This document shows positions 38,230-48,690 of a stretch of DNA of 64,000 nt, piece after piece (position 1 is the first letter of the stretch; the number at the start of each line of letters is the position of its first letter). Both the position numbers and the translations under genes were made by a program. This stretch comes from Linyphia triangularis (Eukaryota; Arthropoda; Arachnida; Araneae; Linyphiidae). The stretch lies in NCBI GenBank assembly GCA_963978545.1, contig OZ021722.1, forward strand, positions 110,765,442 to 110,829,441. Reading direction: 5' to 3'. The notes beneath the pieces are model-generated. The model was not told the origin of the DNA. It saw only the letters and a program-made list of their open reading frames with translations, and ran no database searches.

Positions 38230-38763
38230 ACTTCATAGGAGTAAGGAACGACGAATTCAAATCCCAAATCACTCCCACCAGTACTTTAGATCAGAGCATC
38301 AGAACTATTATGTATAGATTAAAAAATTGCTTAAAATTTCCCATTCCTTTAATTTTATAGATTATGTTGTATTTTAACAATATATGCGTTTAGAATTAAA
38401 TATTATCGTATTACGACTTTCTACTTATTTTATAACATTTAAGGTTAAACATGTAAATGGTTTATGGAACTCAAGTTCACTTAAAGGAGGTATAAATAGT
38501 AGATACAGAGAACATTTTATTTATCTAATTATTAACACACTTCAATTATTAAAATTAATAAATAAAAGTATTTAATTATTGAAGTACATTAGTAAATATA
38601 AATATTTAAGTAATAAAACACATTAAATTATTTGATTATTAAAATGAATTATTGAAATTATTTTATTATTAACAATAATTATTAAAAATTAATTAATACT
38701 GAAGGCTCGGCCCGGCATAAATCTTAATTCACCGGGCCGATTTTACATTACAGTACGCCTCTG
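38230..38763. mobile_element. MITE with CAGTACGCCTCTG end, copy 3
   Basis: The right end reads ACAGTACGCCTCTG, the inverse of the CAGAGGCGTACTG end of the 5541-5895 element. The interior CAAATCCCAAATCACTCCCACCAG and the ATTATTAATTAAT tracts match that copy. A GCCCGGC/GCCGGGC-like pairing near 38709-38743 adds a GC-rich stem next to the end. The left boundary is uncertain. Confidence 0.55.
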
Positions 38764-38958
38764 TATAAGACAATTATAATTAGTATTCGACTCTATTTCA
38801 GCTTCAAATATAAATATTTTTTACCAAGTATCGGTATTGCTAAACCACGTAGTGCATCTGTCCCGGAATAGGGGGCGCTGTGGAGAGAAACATCCCTGCC
38901 GAACGATTTTGCCAGGATGCTGATCGTTCCTAAAGTTGGACGCGCTTCTTGAATTTCT

Positions 38959-39060
38959 TTCAGATTGCTATTTGATTTGAATTTCCTGTGGGATCAGGCG
39001 ATTTCCTGCATACGTTTTATCCTACGCTTTAAATGCATACCACAATACAGAGTTGTCTTG
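38959..39060 (+). CDS. Candidate internal exon, unassigned
   Basis: A good acceptor (CTTGAATTTCTTTCAG, ending about 38963) is followed by an open frame reading LLFDLNFLWDQAISCIRF and on to CIPQYRVVL. A donor-like TTG|GTAGGT follows near 39060. The segment has more GC than its flanks. I recognise no family, and no neighbouring exon could be joined with confidence. Confidence 0.2.
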
Positions 39061-39094
39061 GTAGGTCAGTTTTTACTCTTAAATACTACTTTTC

Positions 39095-39213
39095 TTTTTT
39101 TTTTTGGTACAATAACTAATCACCTACAGGATTTAATCACCTACCTAACCCAGGATTCGATTCCGGCAATTTTGGAATGCGCGACCAGATCTAACCCCTC
39201 AGTCATCAAGTGA
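39095..39213 (-). mobile_element. tRNA-derived SINE, family 3
   Basis: The minus strand reads GAGGGGTTAGATCTGGTCGC (A-box-like region) and GCCGGAATCGAATCCTGGG (B-box-like region), then GGTAGGTGATTAAATCC. The T run at about 39088-39106 marks the other side. It has no close copy in the window. It resembles a degraded tRNA and is too mispaired to be a tRNA gene. Confidence 0.5.
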
Positions 39214-40669
39214 ACAGGTGGCAATGCATATGAAGGATTCACAGTAAAACTTTGTTTTTATACGTCACTTTTTAAAAAAATATTGTTGTTCGAAAAGTTC
39301 AAACTCACCGTGTCACCCAATTCAGAGTTAATTGTCTGTATTTTGAAGGCAACACATTCACTTCATAAGCAGTGGTGTTGTGTAAAATAAAAAGGTGTGG
39401 GAACGCTATTTCGCGTCGTTACAAACGTATACTTTTTTTTTTATGTCGGGGAGGAGGGGGAGATGAAAAATGACAACTAAGACTAAATAACTTCATTAAT
39501 ATTACTTTAATAATCTCAAAACAGATAGTGAGCACTTCAAAAATTAAAAAGAAAAAAAAATGTGTTTTTAAACTCTTTTTATTTAAATTAATTTTTTTAA
39601 ACTATTAAGTTTTATAAATTTTTAAACAATTTTGCACAACGCATTTTAAGAGATTGTTTGATACTTTATAAATATCTTATCTTTTATTGTCATTAACATT
39701 AATACTGTCATTAACATTAATACAATATATTTTATTGTCATTAGACATTTTCAAAGATATTATTGACACCAATTTTTAGACAGATTTTTTACAACGATTT
39801 TCAAACAGATTATCTACTGCACATTTTAAACAGATTATTTACATGATTTTTTTTTAACAATTTTCATTCAAAAAAATTTCCATAAGAGATCGAGTTTTGA
39901 TTCAGACATATTTGACTTAGAAAGCACCATAATAGGGTTATCAGCTGATGTGGGTATTTGGAGTTTAGATTTTACATGATCATCTGACTTCTAGAATTTC
40001 AGAAATGCATTAAAAGCAATGGGTTCAATAAATTTTCAGATTCTATGACTCCTCGAAATCAGTTTTCAAAATGAATTAAAAAGATTGCGATTGTCGAATA
40101 TGTCGATTTAGAGTTTTATGGTTTTTCTCTTTCTCGCAATGAAAATGTAGAGAAGTTTTTCTTGCTTGATAGACGCTTTCTTTCCTTTTGCTCCATTATT
40201 AAAATAAATTAACAACTAGAAGAATATCAATTGCAAAGTTGAAAATTATCAGTCGATTTAAAATTTCTTGATAAAATATTGCTTTGTGCGCCATCCCAAT
40301 AATCTCTAATTTTAAGAGAGATATTCAAATGTAGACTCATCACTTACCAGACATTATAGATTTGCTTGGGACATTCCTGGTTTTTTAATTTTATCGAGTT
40401 CAGTTTGTCATTCCGACAGTGGGGACAATCGGGATGAAAGCTAACTGCAAAATTTCTAAAATTTTGCCAAAAAAATCCCTAAAGTTTAAAAATGATAGTG
40501 GGCAATTTCATTCCCTTAATGCCGCCACTGTATTTAATGTTTTTTTTTAAACTTGGGGAAAAGATTTTTTTTTTTAAGAACTCTCTGCTACATTTTTGGA
40601 ATAAACTCTGAAATAGCTGTAATGTAAACTTTCCCATTCTCAAACCAAAAAGCACTTTAATTTGGCATT
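39214..40669. other. Unassigned AT-rich stretch
   Basis: A repeated ATTGTCATTAACATTAATAC phrase occurs near 39685-39740. Otherwise nothing is recognisable. Confidence 0.45.
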
Positions 40670-40673
40670 TTAA

Positions 40674-41170
40674 GAGGACTTAAAATTCTAAAATCTTTAT
40701 TTTTGGAATTATTTTTCTGAAATTTTTTTATGCACTACTGTAGTATGCTTTGGAGCTCAAAAAACAATTTTAAAGTTTAAAAAATATATATATATATATA
40801 TATTTGACAGTTCTTGTATTTGATATATTTAAAAACTTTTTTAAAAAATCATTTCATTTTTGCATTAAATTATTTCTTAAAATTCATATAATAAATTATC
40901 TTCAGGATTTTAAAATAAAATATATTTGGAAAAAAATATTTTGTGCAAAAACTATGTAAAACTTATAGTAGGCCAAGTTCCAAAAACTTTAGAAGGTAAA
41001 TCCAAATACACAATTCCTGAAGACAAATTAAAGAAATATGTTTAAAAAATAATTGTGGAATTTTTCATATATTTACAACAAATGGTTTTTAAGTTATATT
41101 CATTTAACTTAAGAAAGGGACAAAAAGCCACCCCTGAGAAAAACAGTTCCAAGATAGAACTCCGACTCCC
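40674..41170 (-). mobile_element. TTAA-flanked MITE, copy 2
   Basis: TTAA lies at 40670-40673 and 41171-41174. The interior is the inverse of 12466-13117, for example the inverse of CTTTTTGTCCCTTTCTTAAG and of GCATACTACAGTAGTGCATA near 40730. A short AT microsatellite lies at about 40782-40802. The termini are more diverged than in copy 1. Confidence 0.65.
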
Positions 41171-41174
41171 TTAA

Positions 41175-41975
41175 AAAAATATTTGAATTGCTTTCCAACT
41201 ATTTCACAGCCCAATTTCGATGTATTATACCCATTTACAAAATCGTTAGCAATTTTATATTAAGGAAAATGAAATATATAACAGCAACAAATGAAAATAC
41301 TTTTTTGTAAAATTACAGATTCCTTAGCATGGGTGCTTGCAGCATTATTTGTAGAAGGTTGCAAGGAAAAAAAAATTTGTTCAAACCTTGATTTTTCAAA
41401 ACTATTTTTCTTCTCACAATGATAAATATAAAATCTGTTATTAAATGCACACAGTTTATTTTTCCCGGTAAATATTGCCCCTTTCTCCAATTTTATAAAA
41501 AATTTAAGTAACTATGGAATGCAAGCATCCTCTCTCATGCATCTTCCTGGCGCCACCCATTTCCATTATTTTTACGTATTGAGTTAATCCACTGACGGTC
41601 CAGGGAATGGCCGAAGTTTAATGCATGCGTCGGATTATTGATAGAATGGCGCAGGTTGCCTCGCTTGTTTTGCAAATACTTGCACGGGCCGGCTCAGCTT
41701 TGAAATTGTCAATCGAACGAAAGTAGAGTTCTCAAGAAAAAACGTTTTCTTACTTGACTTCGCGTTTAGTGTCTCGTAAAGTAATTTTTATTTTTTAAAT
41801 AGGTGAGGGAACGCCGTTCCTCCTTCTTAGAAGGTATAGGATCGCCGTTCTCACGCGTTCCCGCTCCACTACACCCCTGTTCATAAGTACACTAAATTAT
41901 CAATGGATTATTGAGGTATAATTGTAGAAGCGCAGATTTATTGATTCGATTTCTTCAAGTTGATCGAGGGAAATA
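41175..41975. other. Unassigned stretch
   Basis: A slightly GC-richer part lies near 41520-41720. No supported gene. Confidence 0.4.
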
Positions 41976-42391
41976 CAGTATTAGAGCGGCTAGAGGGAAA
42001 ATATCTACACTTCGTGAAACAAGTCTATAATTTTGCACATCGATAGATTATGTCATTCTAATTATTTTAAGAAGTGGGGCCACTCGGATTTCACTTCCGG
42101 TCGATGTTTTATACTACATCAAAGTTGGGCCTAAAATATGCATTTTTTCCCAAGCTTAAATTGTTGGTTCATGGCCAAAAATATGAACTCTATTAACAAG
42201 TATAATATGTTAAATAGTTAGGCTTGTATTAAAAAAAAAAATAATAATAATAATTTCAACCGGAAGTCATTAAAATTTCAATCTGAAGTTGTTAAAATTT
42301 CGACCGGAAGTATATCTTTAATCGACTCCGACAGCTTGCACATAAAACACATTCTATTTGTAAAAGGGTTGATTTCGATAAGGTACCAAAG
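41976..42391 (+). repeat. Left terminal inverted repeat of the EADSR/CXC element
   Basis: Pairs with 45035-45444. It contains the octamer CCGGAAGT (either strand) at 42093, 42260 and 42304, and another exact copy follows at 42587 in the adjoining duplicated part. One-mismatch versions lie at 42414 and 42609. Confidence 0.8.
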
Positions 42392-42965
42392 GGAGACATT
42401 CCACTCGGATATTACTTCCGATTGAGGTTTTAGACATTTTTTTTTCAAATTTGGCTTAAGAATGCACATTTTTAATATTCCCTCCTTCATATAAAGGGTC
42501 ACATTTAAAAACTAATATACTTCTTTCATGTTCTATACATCAAATTGTAAGAATGAATATTCTTAATTTAAAATGAAAAATATCAACCGGAAGTGACTGA
42601 AATTCCGATCGGAAGTCAACGCATAAGCACATTTCAGAGCTTATACTGATTTTTTTTAATGCAATTAAGGCATGGGCAAAATATTTAGAGTTGGTAGATT
42701 TTTTAAATTAATGGTAGAGGAGAATGAAATTATGAAAGAAAGTATTCTCAAATGAACTTCCTGACGCCTATACATTATCGTCCATAAGAAATGTATTATA
42801 AACTAATTTGTAGGTATATTTGCATGATTAGTAAAGAGACTTGAGTTCTGAAATTGCTGACTTAAAATATGTAATGGACATTTTGGAATAAAAGACTATT
42901 CAAAATTGCATTACACATATATAGAAACATAAGGAAATAAAAATTGTTCTACGCATGTTTTGTTC

Positions 42966-43651
42966 TCATTGAGAGCATTCTCCCTTACAAAAACACATAA
43001 AAGTGCAGTTCATATTGTTTTTCTTGCATTTACAAAGCTTTTGACAGCCTATTTTGCATTTGCAGGTCAAAAAGTCTTGTAGTGCTTGAGAAACTTCTGG
43101 AAGTGATGATCAACGTGAAACGCAACTGTCGTCGATTACCAACCGCCCACAATCTTGTAACGAGGGTAAAACTAAGTGACATATCAAGGCCTGCCCCCAA
43201 ACGTTTCCACTTTGATAGCCTGATTGTAGTGCATGCTCCATAAGTGTAGCAGCTGCTTGTGGAATGTTCATCATGGTTCTGTTCAAGGAAGTAAACAACT
43301 CTTTCCGAGCTTCATTTACACTATGTAGATTGCTGGTTGCAGAGTAGCATAGAATGATGAAACGCTGCAAAAGATCAAAGATAGATTTTGGAATGTTGCT
43401 ATGAGGAAATCATAAATAGTAAAGGCTTCTGTTACATCAGGAAATGTGTTCTATCTTTTCCACATTGTGGTTTTTCCACGACCAAAGTAGTAGGAACTGG
43501 TGTCAGACCTTGTGAACGCGTGATATTCTCGAAGTGCCACTGACTTAGCTTCTCCCATAATTTGAGCTATCTCATGAACGCGTAAAACCTGTAAGTGTGT
43601 TCTTGACCCAAAGTGAATTCATAAAGTGTTCAGTCCTTTCTTTTGAAAATC

Positions 43652-43686
<35 letters not shown>

Positions 43687-44484
43687 GAAATAGCTAGCAC
43701 TACGGCATCGGTATCAACCGTTCAAATGCAGATGTCGATAAGTCCATATAAAGTGGCATGATTAACATGGAGAAAGATTCGAGAATCAGCTTCCTTATGA
43801 TTGCAAAAACGAAAAGTACTGTAATCTTTGTTTGGGTTTGAAATAACGTCATTTACCAAGGGTGCATATGACATCAATGCCTTGAAATTTAGAAGAGGAT
43901 ATAATATCTTGAGATAGGAATTCAAACAGTTCTGTCTTGTTGACAGAATTTCTAAGGAAATAGTTCCAGTTCTTTGGAAGTTTGCCATTTGATTTCACCT
44001 GTTTCCAAGATCCTAAACCTTTGATGTCTCTCTTATGGTTCTTAATACTTAATTTGTGGTATGTGTCCCATACCAAATCCTTACGATGAGGTCTGTGCTT
44101 GACTACATTTCTTTTAATATGGTCTTGTATTCTCTTCTCCATGTTCAGATATTTTTGTTTTCCTTTTTTCAGCTCAGATTTTTTAACTTATGTGGTATTC
44201 AACTATATGGCGCATTTTTTGTTTAACCGGAATTTCGTTTTTTAAAAGTTTCTGCAAGAGTGCTCTCCGCATCTTTCAATCTGCACAAATCAACGGGTAT
44301 TGGAAGGGCATGTAATTCATGCATTTTGGAGATGTTGGCTGTAAAAGTTTCATAAGAATCGTCAGTTCATAGTTATAGTTACCTGCCCCTGGCACAAATC
44401 ACACTTGAACCAGTCAATTGTTCGAGCATTCACAAGTAAAGAAACAGTGCTGGCAAATTTGAATGTTTTTGAGCAGGAAGACAT
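42966..44484 (-). pseudogene. Decayed gene of an uncharacterised EADTR / CXC-tail protein family
   Basis: Several minus-strand fragments appear in the order expected for one protein. An N-terminal piece starts MSSCSKTFKFASTVSLLVNA (44484). Next come KNWNYFLRNSVNKTELFEFL (about 44000), then HKEADSRIFLHVNHA and TVDTDAVVLAIS (43850-43700). These are followed by YHAFTRSDTSSYYFGRGKTT (about 43500), VNEARKELF and GNVWGQALI (43370-43190). The Cys-rich end reads CKCKIGCQKLCKCKKNNMNC, with the stop at 42966. I recognise this order (EADTR-type motif, VDTD, HAFTG-type motif, tesmin/CXC-like tail) from long uncharacterised proteins in many animal genomes; their function is not known to me. Frameshifts, in-frame stops and an A run (43655-43685) break the gene. 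Long inverted repeats flank it. Confidence 0.75.
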
Positions 44485-45034
44485 TATGAAAGACTAGAAA
44501 AAAATACTCATAGAATTTTAAGTGTCTCAAGATGCCAAATAAAATGTCTATACAACAATTCGGACCTCCAGATTTAAACGTGTGAAGAATTTAAACCAAT
44601 TAGAACACCATTGAGCATAAAAAGGCATGTGTAGGTATCGACTTGGATGGACTCGTACAAGTGAAATAAAAAAAAAAAAAAATGTAGACAATGTCTAGGA
44701 AAAGCTGAAACAAATTCTTAAAATCAAACCCAATGTTTGGACGTCTAATGGAAATGATTACAAAATCGGTTTTCTGCGCCATGGGGGAAAAAAAAATAAC
44801 AACAGCACTTCGAAAAGCGTAAAAAAATCTAAGATAATTAATAGAATGAAAAATAATTTGAAATTGAAACGCACAGATGTAGCTAATAGCACCAGATTTT
44901 GGAGACGCGATACGAATTTAAGGTCACTTTATTAATTGATTTGAAAAGCTATATGGATATAAAAAATTTACGAACTTCCGGTCGTAACTTGCTTTCTAAC
45001 TTTAGTATATATTTAATATATTATAATATTTTTA

Positions 45035-45444
45035 TTTGATATATTTTCGAAATGAACCCTTTTATAAATGCAATATGTTTTATATATCTAGTTCAAATTG
45101 TTGGAGTTGAATAGGGATACACTTCCGGTTGAAATATTAATGACTTCCGGTTGAAATTTAAATTTTTTTTATTCTTTAATACAATCCTAACTATTTAACA
45201 TATTATACGTGTTAAAAGATTTAATATTTTTGGCCATGCGCCTATAATTTACTCTTTGATATGAAAAAAACACATATTTTAAGCCTAACTTTGAAGCAGT
45301 ATAAAAACGTCGACCCGAAGTGAAATCCGAGTGGCCCCACTTCTTAAAATGATTTCAATGACATTATCGATGCTCAAAATTACAGACTTGTTTCACGATG
45401 TGCAGTTTTGGGCTATTTTTTGGTGTCTAGCCGCTCTACTACAG
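45035..45444 (-). repeat. Right terminal inverted repeat of the EADSR/CXC element
   Basis: Inverse of 41976-42391. It holds ACTTCCGG at 45121 and 45143, a one-mismatch version at 45314, and a further exact copy just inside at 44974. Confidence 0.8.
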
Positions 45445-45743
45445 GGTTTAATTTTAGAAAAGCTGTATATAAAAAAAAACTGATCTGAAATTCTATTTAA
45501 ATATATGCGAAGAAATAAAATGAAAGTTGTGGAATTGAATCAAAACCTGTATGTACATGAAGAAAAGAAAATGGCGTAGGAGAAAAAAAGATAATTCGCA
45601 ATAGTTTTTTTTTTTCCTTATTTCATACATTTTTCGATTCCTTACATCGCGTCTAAAGCAGCACGATAACAATTGTATGTAAAATATTACTAATGAAACA
45701 TAAAAATGGGAAAAGCGATTGGATTAAGGCTCACTTTTCGATA

Positions 45744-46071
45744 CAGTCAAACCCAGTTAACCCGTAATCGGTTAGTATGAAATCCAGTTTAACGCGAAGT
45801 AAAAGCAGTTCTCCGTAATTAAAACTTAATGTTAATATATTCGTTTAACATGAAATCTAACGTAATAAAATCCCGCTTAAGACGAAAAAAACTTGCTATT
45901 TATACAGTAAAACCCCAGTAACGTGAAATCGCTTAACAAAAAATCCTTTTTAACGGGAAGTAAAAGCAGTTCCCCGTATTTAAAACTTAATGTTAATTCA
46001 TTCGTTTATCACGAAAATCGGTTAACGCGAACAATCGGCCCCCTCGACTTCGCGTTAACGGGGTTTGACTG
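45744..46071. mobile_element. pogo/Tigger-type MITE, head-to-tail dimer
   Basis: TA flanks a 328-bp unit whose ends read CAGTCAAACCCAGTTAAC and the inverse, GTTAACGGGGTTTGACTG. This is the well-known pogo/Tigger terminal type. A second left end (CAGTAAAACCCCAGTAACG) starts inside at about 45914, and GAAGTAAAAGCAGTTC plus AAAACTTAATGTTAAT occurs in both halves. It is therefore two monomers in tandem. It is non-coding and depends on a transposase supplied elsewhere. Confidence 0.85.
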
Positions 46072-46412
46072 TACCACTTTTATTTGAGATGAAATCTCGC
46101 AACGTTTCCTAAAGAAGCAAAACAATGCTTCATATGTTTTAAATAATTTTGAAGAGGTAGGCACATTTAAAAAAAAAATGTTTTATTATAAACTCAAATA
46201 AATAATAAGTTACTGGTAAATACCCATATACTTTTTGTTCCTAATAAATATCTTATTAAAATATTGTGCTAAATAGTAAATGATATTATAAAAAATGTTT
46301 AAACAGTTCTCGTTATATTGACATGTTTTTCTCCCTCCGCTTTTTCCATTATTATATTTCATTAAAGCTTTCAAAGCACTAATTTTCAAATTTTTTTTTT
46401 TACTTGCTCCAG

Positions 46413-46600
46413 GTTTAGAACGCAGACAGACATGTGCAGTACTGCAGCAATGACTCCTCATAAGTCTTCATCAACTGGAGTATGTGCTATCGAATTGGAC
46501 GGACTGTTTTGTGGAATAAGCCAGGAAAAATTTTTGCTAGCAGGGCTTTTGCGCCTAATTTTACCTATAGCTTATAAGGAAAAGTACTCTACAAGAAAAA
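46413..46600 (+). CDS. Candidate coding exon, unassigned
   Basis: A strong polypyrimidine acceptor (T run, then ACTTGCTCCAG ending at 46412) precedes an open frame. The frame contains MCSTAAMTPHKSSSTG, then CAIELDGLFCGISQEKFLLA and LRLILPIAYKEKYSTR. Donor candidates are weak (GTACTC or GTACGT near 46580-46615). The reading looks more protein-like than most open frames here, but I cannot name it or link it in phase to the exon at 51862. Confidence 0.25.
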
Positions 46601-46731
46601 ATAGTTTTTTGTACGTATTGATAATTTTTTATTGAATTATTTCATGAAAATAATCGTCAACATATCGCCTCCTCCTAGACAGCAATATATAAAAATTTAT
46701 TGTTTGTAGAACTATTGGTTATGATTTACCG

Positions 46732-46921
46732 TAAGGTAGCCTCTTGGAGAATTTTCAAAAAAAACCAAAAAAAAACGCCAATTTGAAAATGACGTCAAAA
46801 GGCTATGTCGCCAAATCTAAAGCACATGACGTCATTGCAGGGTTTCTACATTGGAAAGCTTATCGCTCTTTTTGGTTTCACTTGGCGATTAAATTTTATG
46901 GTTTCTCAGAAATCTTTTATT

Positions 46922-46957
<36 letters not shown>

Positions 46958-47752
46958 CAAATCTGCCTAGCTTATAAAACTTTCACTTGAAAAATTTACA
47001 CATTCAACCAAATTTATGTCAATTTATATTTTTAGATAAGATAATTGATTACTTTTTTAAACAATATTAATATTACATTGAACCACTATAGCAAAAGTTC
47101 CATCCTGTAATGAAATACGAATCCTAATATTAGATTTGGGTTTTTTACAGCATATTCCAGTAATGGTGAACTTTTAGTAAGTTTTCGTAAGAAATATGAA
47201 CATATACTAAATTACAAAATTATTGAAACACATTCTAGAAGAAAATGTTTTCGATAAAGTTTTCATGCATTCTTCGAAGCAGTACGTTTGGAAACCAAAA
47301 AATATCGCGTCATTAGGTGCAAGAATTTAAAAATGACTTACAACTACAAAAACCAATATCGTTTAGCATGTACTTGTGAAAAATTTACTAACAGTTGACA
47401 ATAATCATTTAGCTTTACTAATTCATCAGTTAAAAAAATCCGATAAATCTGATGTTCTTATTTGTTTGCTTAAAAAGCACCATCGCCAAGGTAAGAATAA
47501 CGCTCTGCGCATGTCTGGAAATCGGAGCAATTTGGCGAATGTTTTGTGCTCTCAACTTCGAAAATCCGCGAGATGGCAGCGCTTACTCTTCGGTGAAGCT
47601 TGCCTTCTTTTAGTTATAAGTTCTTTGGTTTCCCTACGTTCCCAAACGTTCACTAGGGTTGTCGGAAAACGAAGTTGGCGACGGGTTGCCACATTCGGTG
47701 TCAAATCGCCAACTTTCAAAAATTAGGCAAAAGGCACCTTACAGTAAGTCTG
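46732..47752. mobile_element. Inverted-repeat element with GTAAGGTGCCTCTTGG-type ends
   Basis: CCGTAAGGTAGCCTCTTGG at the left and the inverse of CTGTAAGGTGCCTTTTGCC at the right bound about 1.0 kb. Just inside, both ends carry GGCGAT/GTCGCC-type phrases. The same end type bounds 50980-51835 and occurs singly near 15620. The interior has a long A run (46923-46952) and two CRE-like TGACGTCA octamers (46790 and 46827). The pairing of these two ends as one element is tentative. Confidence 0.45.
47393..47491 (+). CDS. Candidate exon with consensus donor
   Basis: The open frame reads NNHLALLIHQLKKSDKSDVL and ICLLKKHHRQ and meets a good donor, CAAG|GTAAGA, at 47491. An acceptor-like TTACTAACAG precedes it. 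Joined directly to the 51862 exon, the reading phase does not fit, so another exon would be needed. It lies inside the tentative 46732-47752 element, which weakens the case for a host exon. Confidence 0.2.
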
Positions 47753-47823
47753 AACCGAACTTATTCTGCCGTGCCAAGCACAAAAGTCGAATCTGCCATT
47801 CAGCTCAAAATGAGAAATGGCAG

Positions 47824-48682
47824 CAGGGTTGTAGTGTGGCCAGTATGCATCGGTACGGCGTACTGGTACTTTTTCAAAAGCCTGTACGGAGCATGGTATT
47901 TTTAAGATTTATTGTTATTAGGAATCATTTGAAAATTGATAATTTTGTTACTAACTGTCACAGAGAACATTGTTTCGGAGCTTTCTTTTTGGACCAAAAC
48001 AGCTGGCCTGAAGAAATACGTTCAGGGTTTGGTGAGTATGAGATCAGCTCACTGGGCAGACTATTCCGTTTGCTATTTTTAAAAACAGTCTGCATATCGA
48101 TGTTTTCTGGACAACGGCGGACGAAGAATTCGGGAAGATTTAATGCCATTGATGATCATCTTTCCGGTAAGCTTTTCAGAATGCAAGCTTGGCTTTTGCC
48201 ACATGAACATTATTGTGTCACAATTGATAAATAATTCCACCTTATGTTTGTTAACATCAATGGTTCATTGATACAAAAATGGAAATCGAACTAATAGGCC
48301 ATCGGCTGGTTAAGGTACCAGAGATAAGACGCGCGATTGGCAAAACAGAAAATGTCATTGAAAAAAAACCTCTGTGGACATTATTATGAATTTTCTTTGA
48401 AAGAGTTTTAATTGATTGATTTTTGTATCAGTTTTTTTTTTTTTTTATTAATAACTAATTGATAATCACTCATAAAATCTTTATGCATGTATTGTGATAT
48501 AAATTAGTGAAAAACTAAATACTTAAATTAAGAGTATTTAGCTTTTTTTTTTATATAGTAAGTTATGAAAAATATCGTGAATTTGCATTTTATAATTAAA
48601 AAATCCCAGGCTACAGTTGCGGTTACCGCCACGATCGACAAGCGTATATACCGGGACATTTTTTTTTAGAACTACAACCCTG
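47824..48682. mobile_element. hAT-like element with perfect 8-bp target duplication
   Basis: Ends CAGGGTTGTAGT and ACTACAACCCTG are exact inverses. They are flanked on both sides by AATGGCAG (47816-47823 and 48683-48690). An 8-bp duplication with CAG-starting ends is the hAT signature. The element is 859 bp, too short for a full hAT transposase. Confidence 0.85.
47900..48234 (+). pseudogene. Degraded open frame inside the hAT-like element
   Basis: An open frame runs through FLRFIVIRNHLKIDNFVTNC and FNAIDDHLSGKLFRMQAWLL and ends HYCVTIDK before a stop. The last part faintly recalls the region before the first catalytic Asp of piggyBac-type transposases (a VTIDE-like motif), which would conflict with the hAT-type ends. 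The resemblance is weak, and the frame may be a host-sequence capture or chance. It is too short for either transposase. Confidence 0.25.
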
Positions 48683-48690
48683 AATGGCAG

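Larger units (their letters stand above)
41976..45444 (-). mobile_element. DNA transposon of about 3.5 kb with long inverted repeats and a decayed EADSR/CXC gene
   Basis: The outer ends read AGAGCGGCTAGA (41983-41994) and the exact inverse TCTAGCCGCTCT (45426-45437). From there the two flanks align in inverse orientation for about 410 bp: 41976-42391 and 45035-45444. Shared blocks include TTTTAAGAAGTGGGGCCACT and ATAATATGTTAAATAGTTAG. Between them lies one decayed gene on the minus strand. Left of it, part of the inverted repeat is duplicated in direct orientation (about 42397-42616). I cannot define the target duplication. The single-gene, inverted-repeat layout is what a DNA transposon looks like. 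That the gene is the transposase is inference. Confidence 0.7.
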
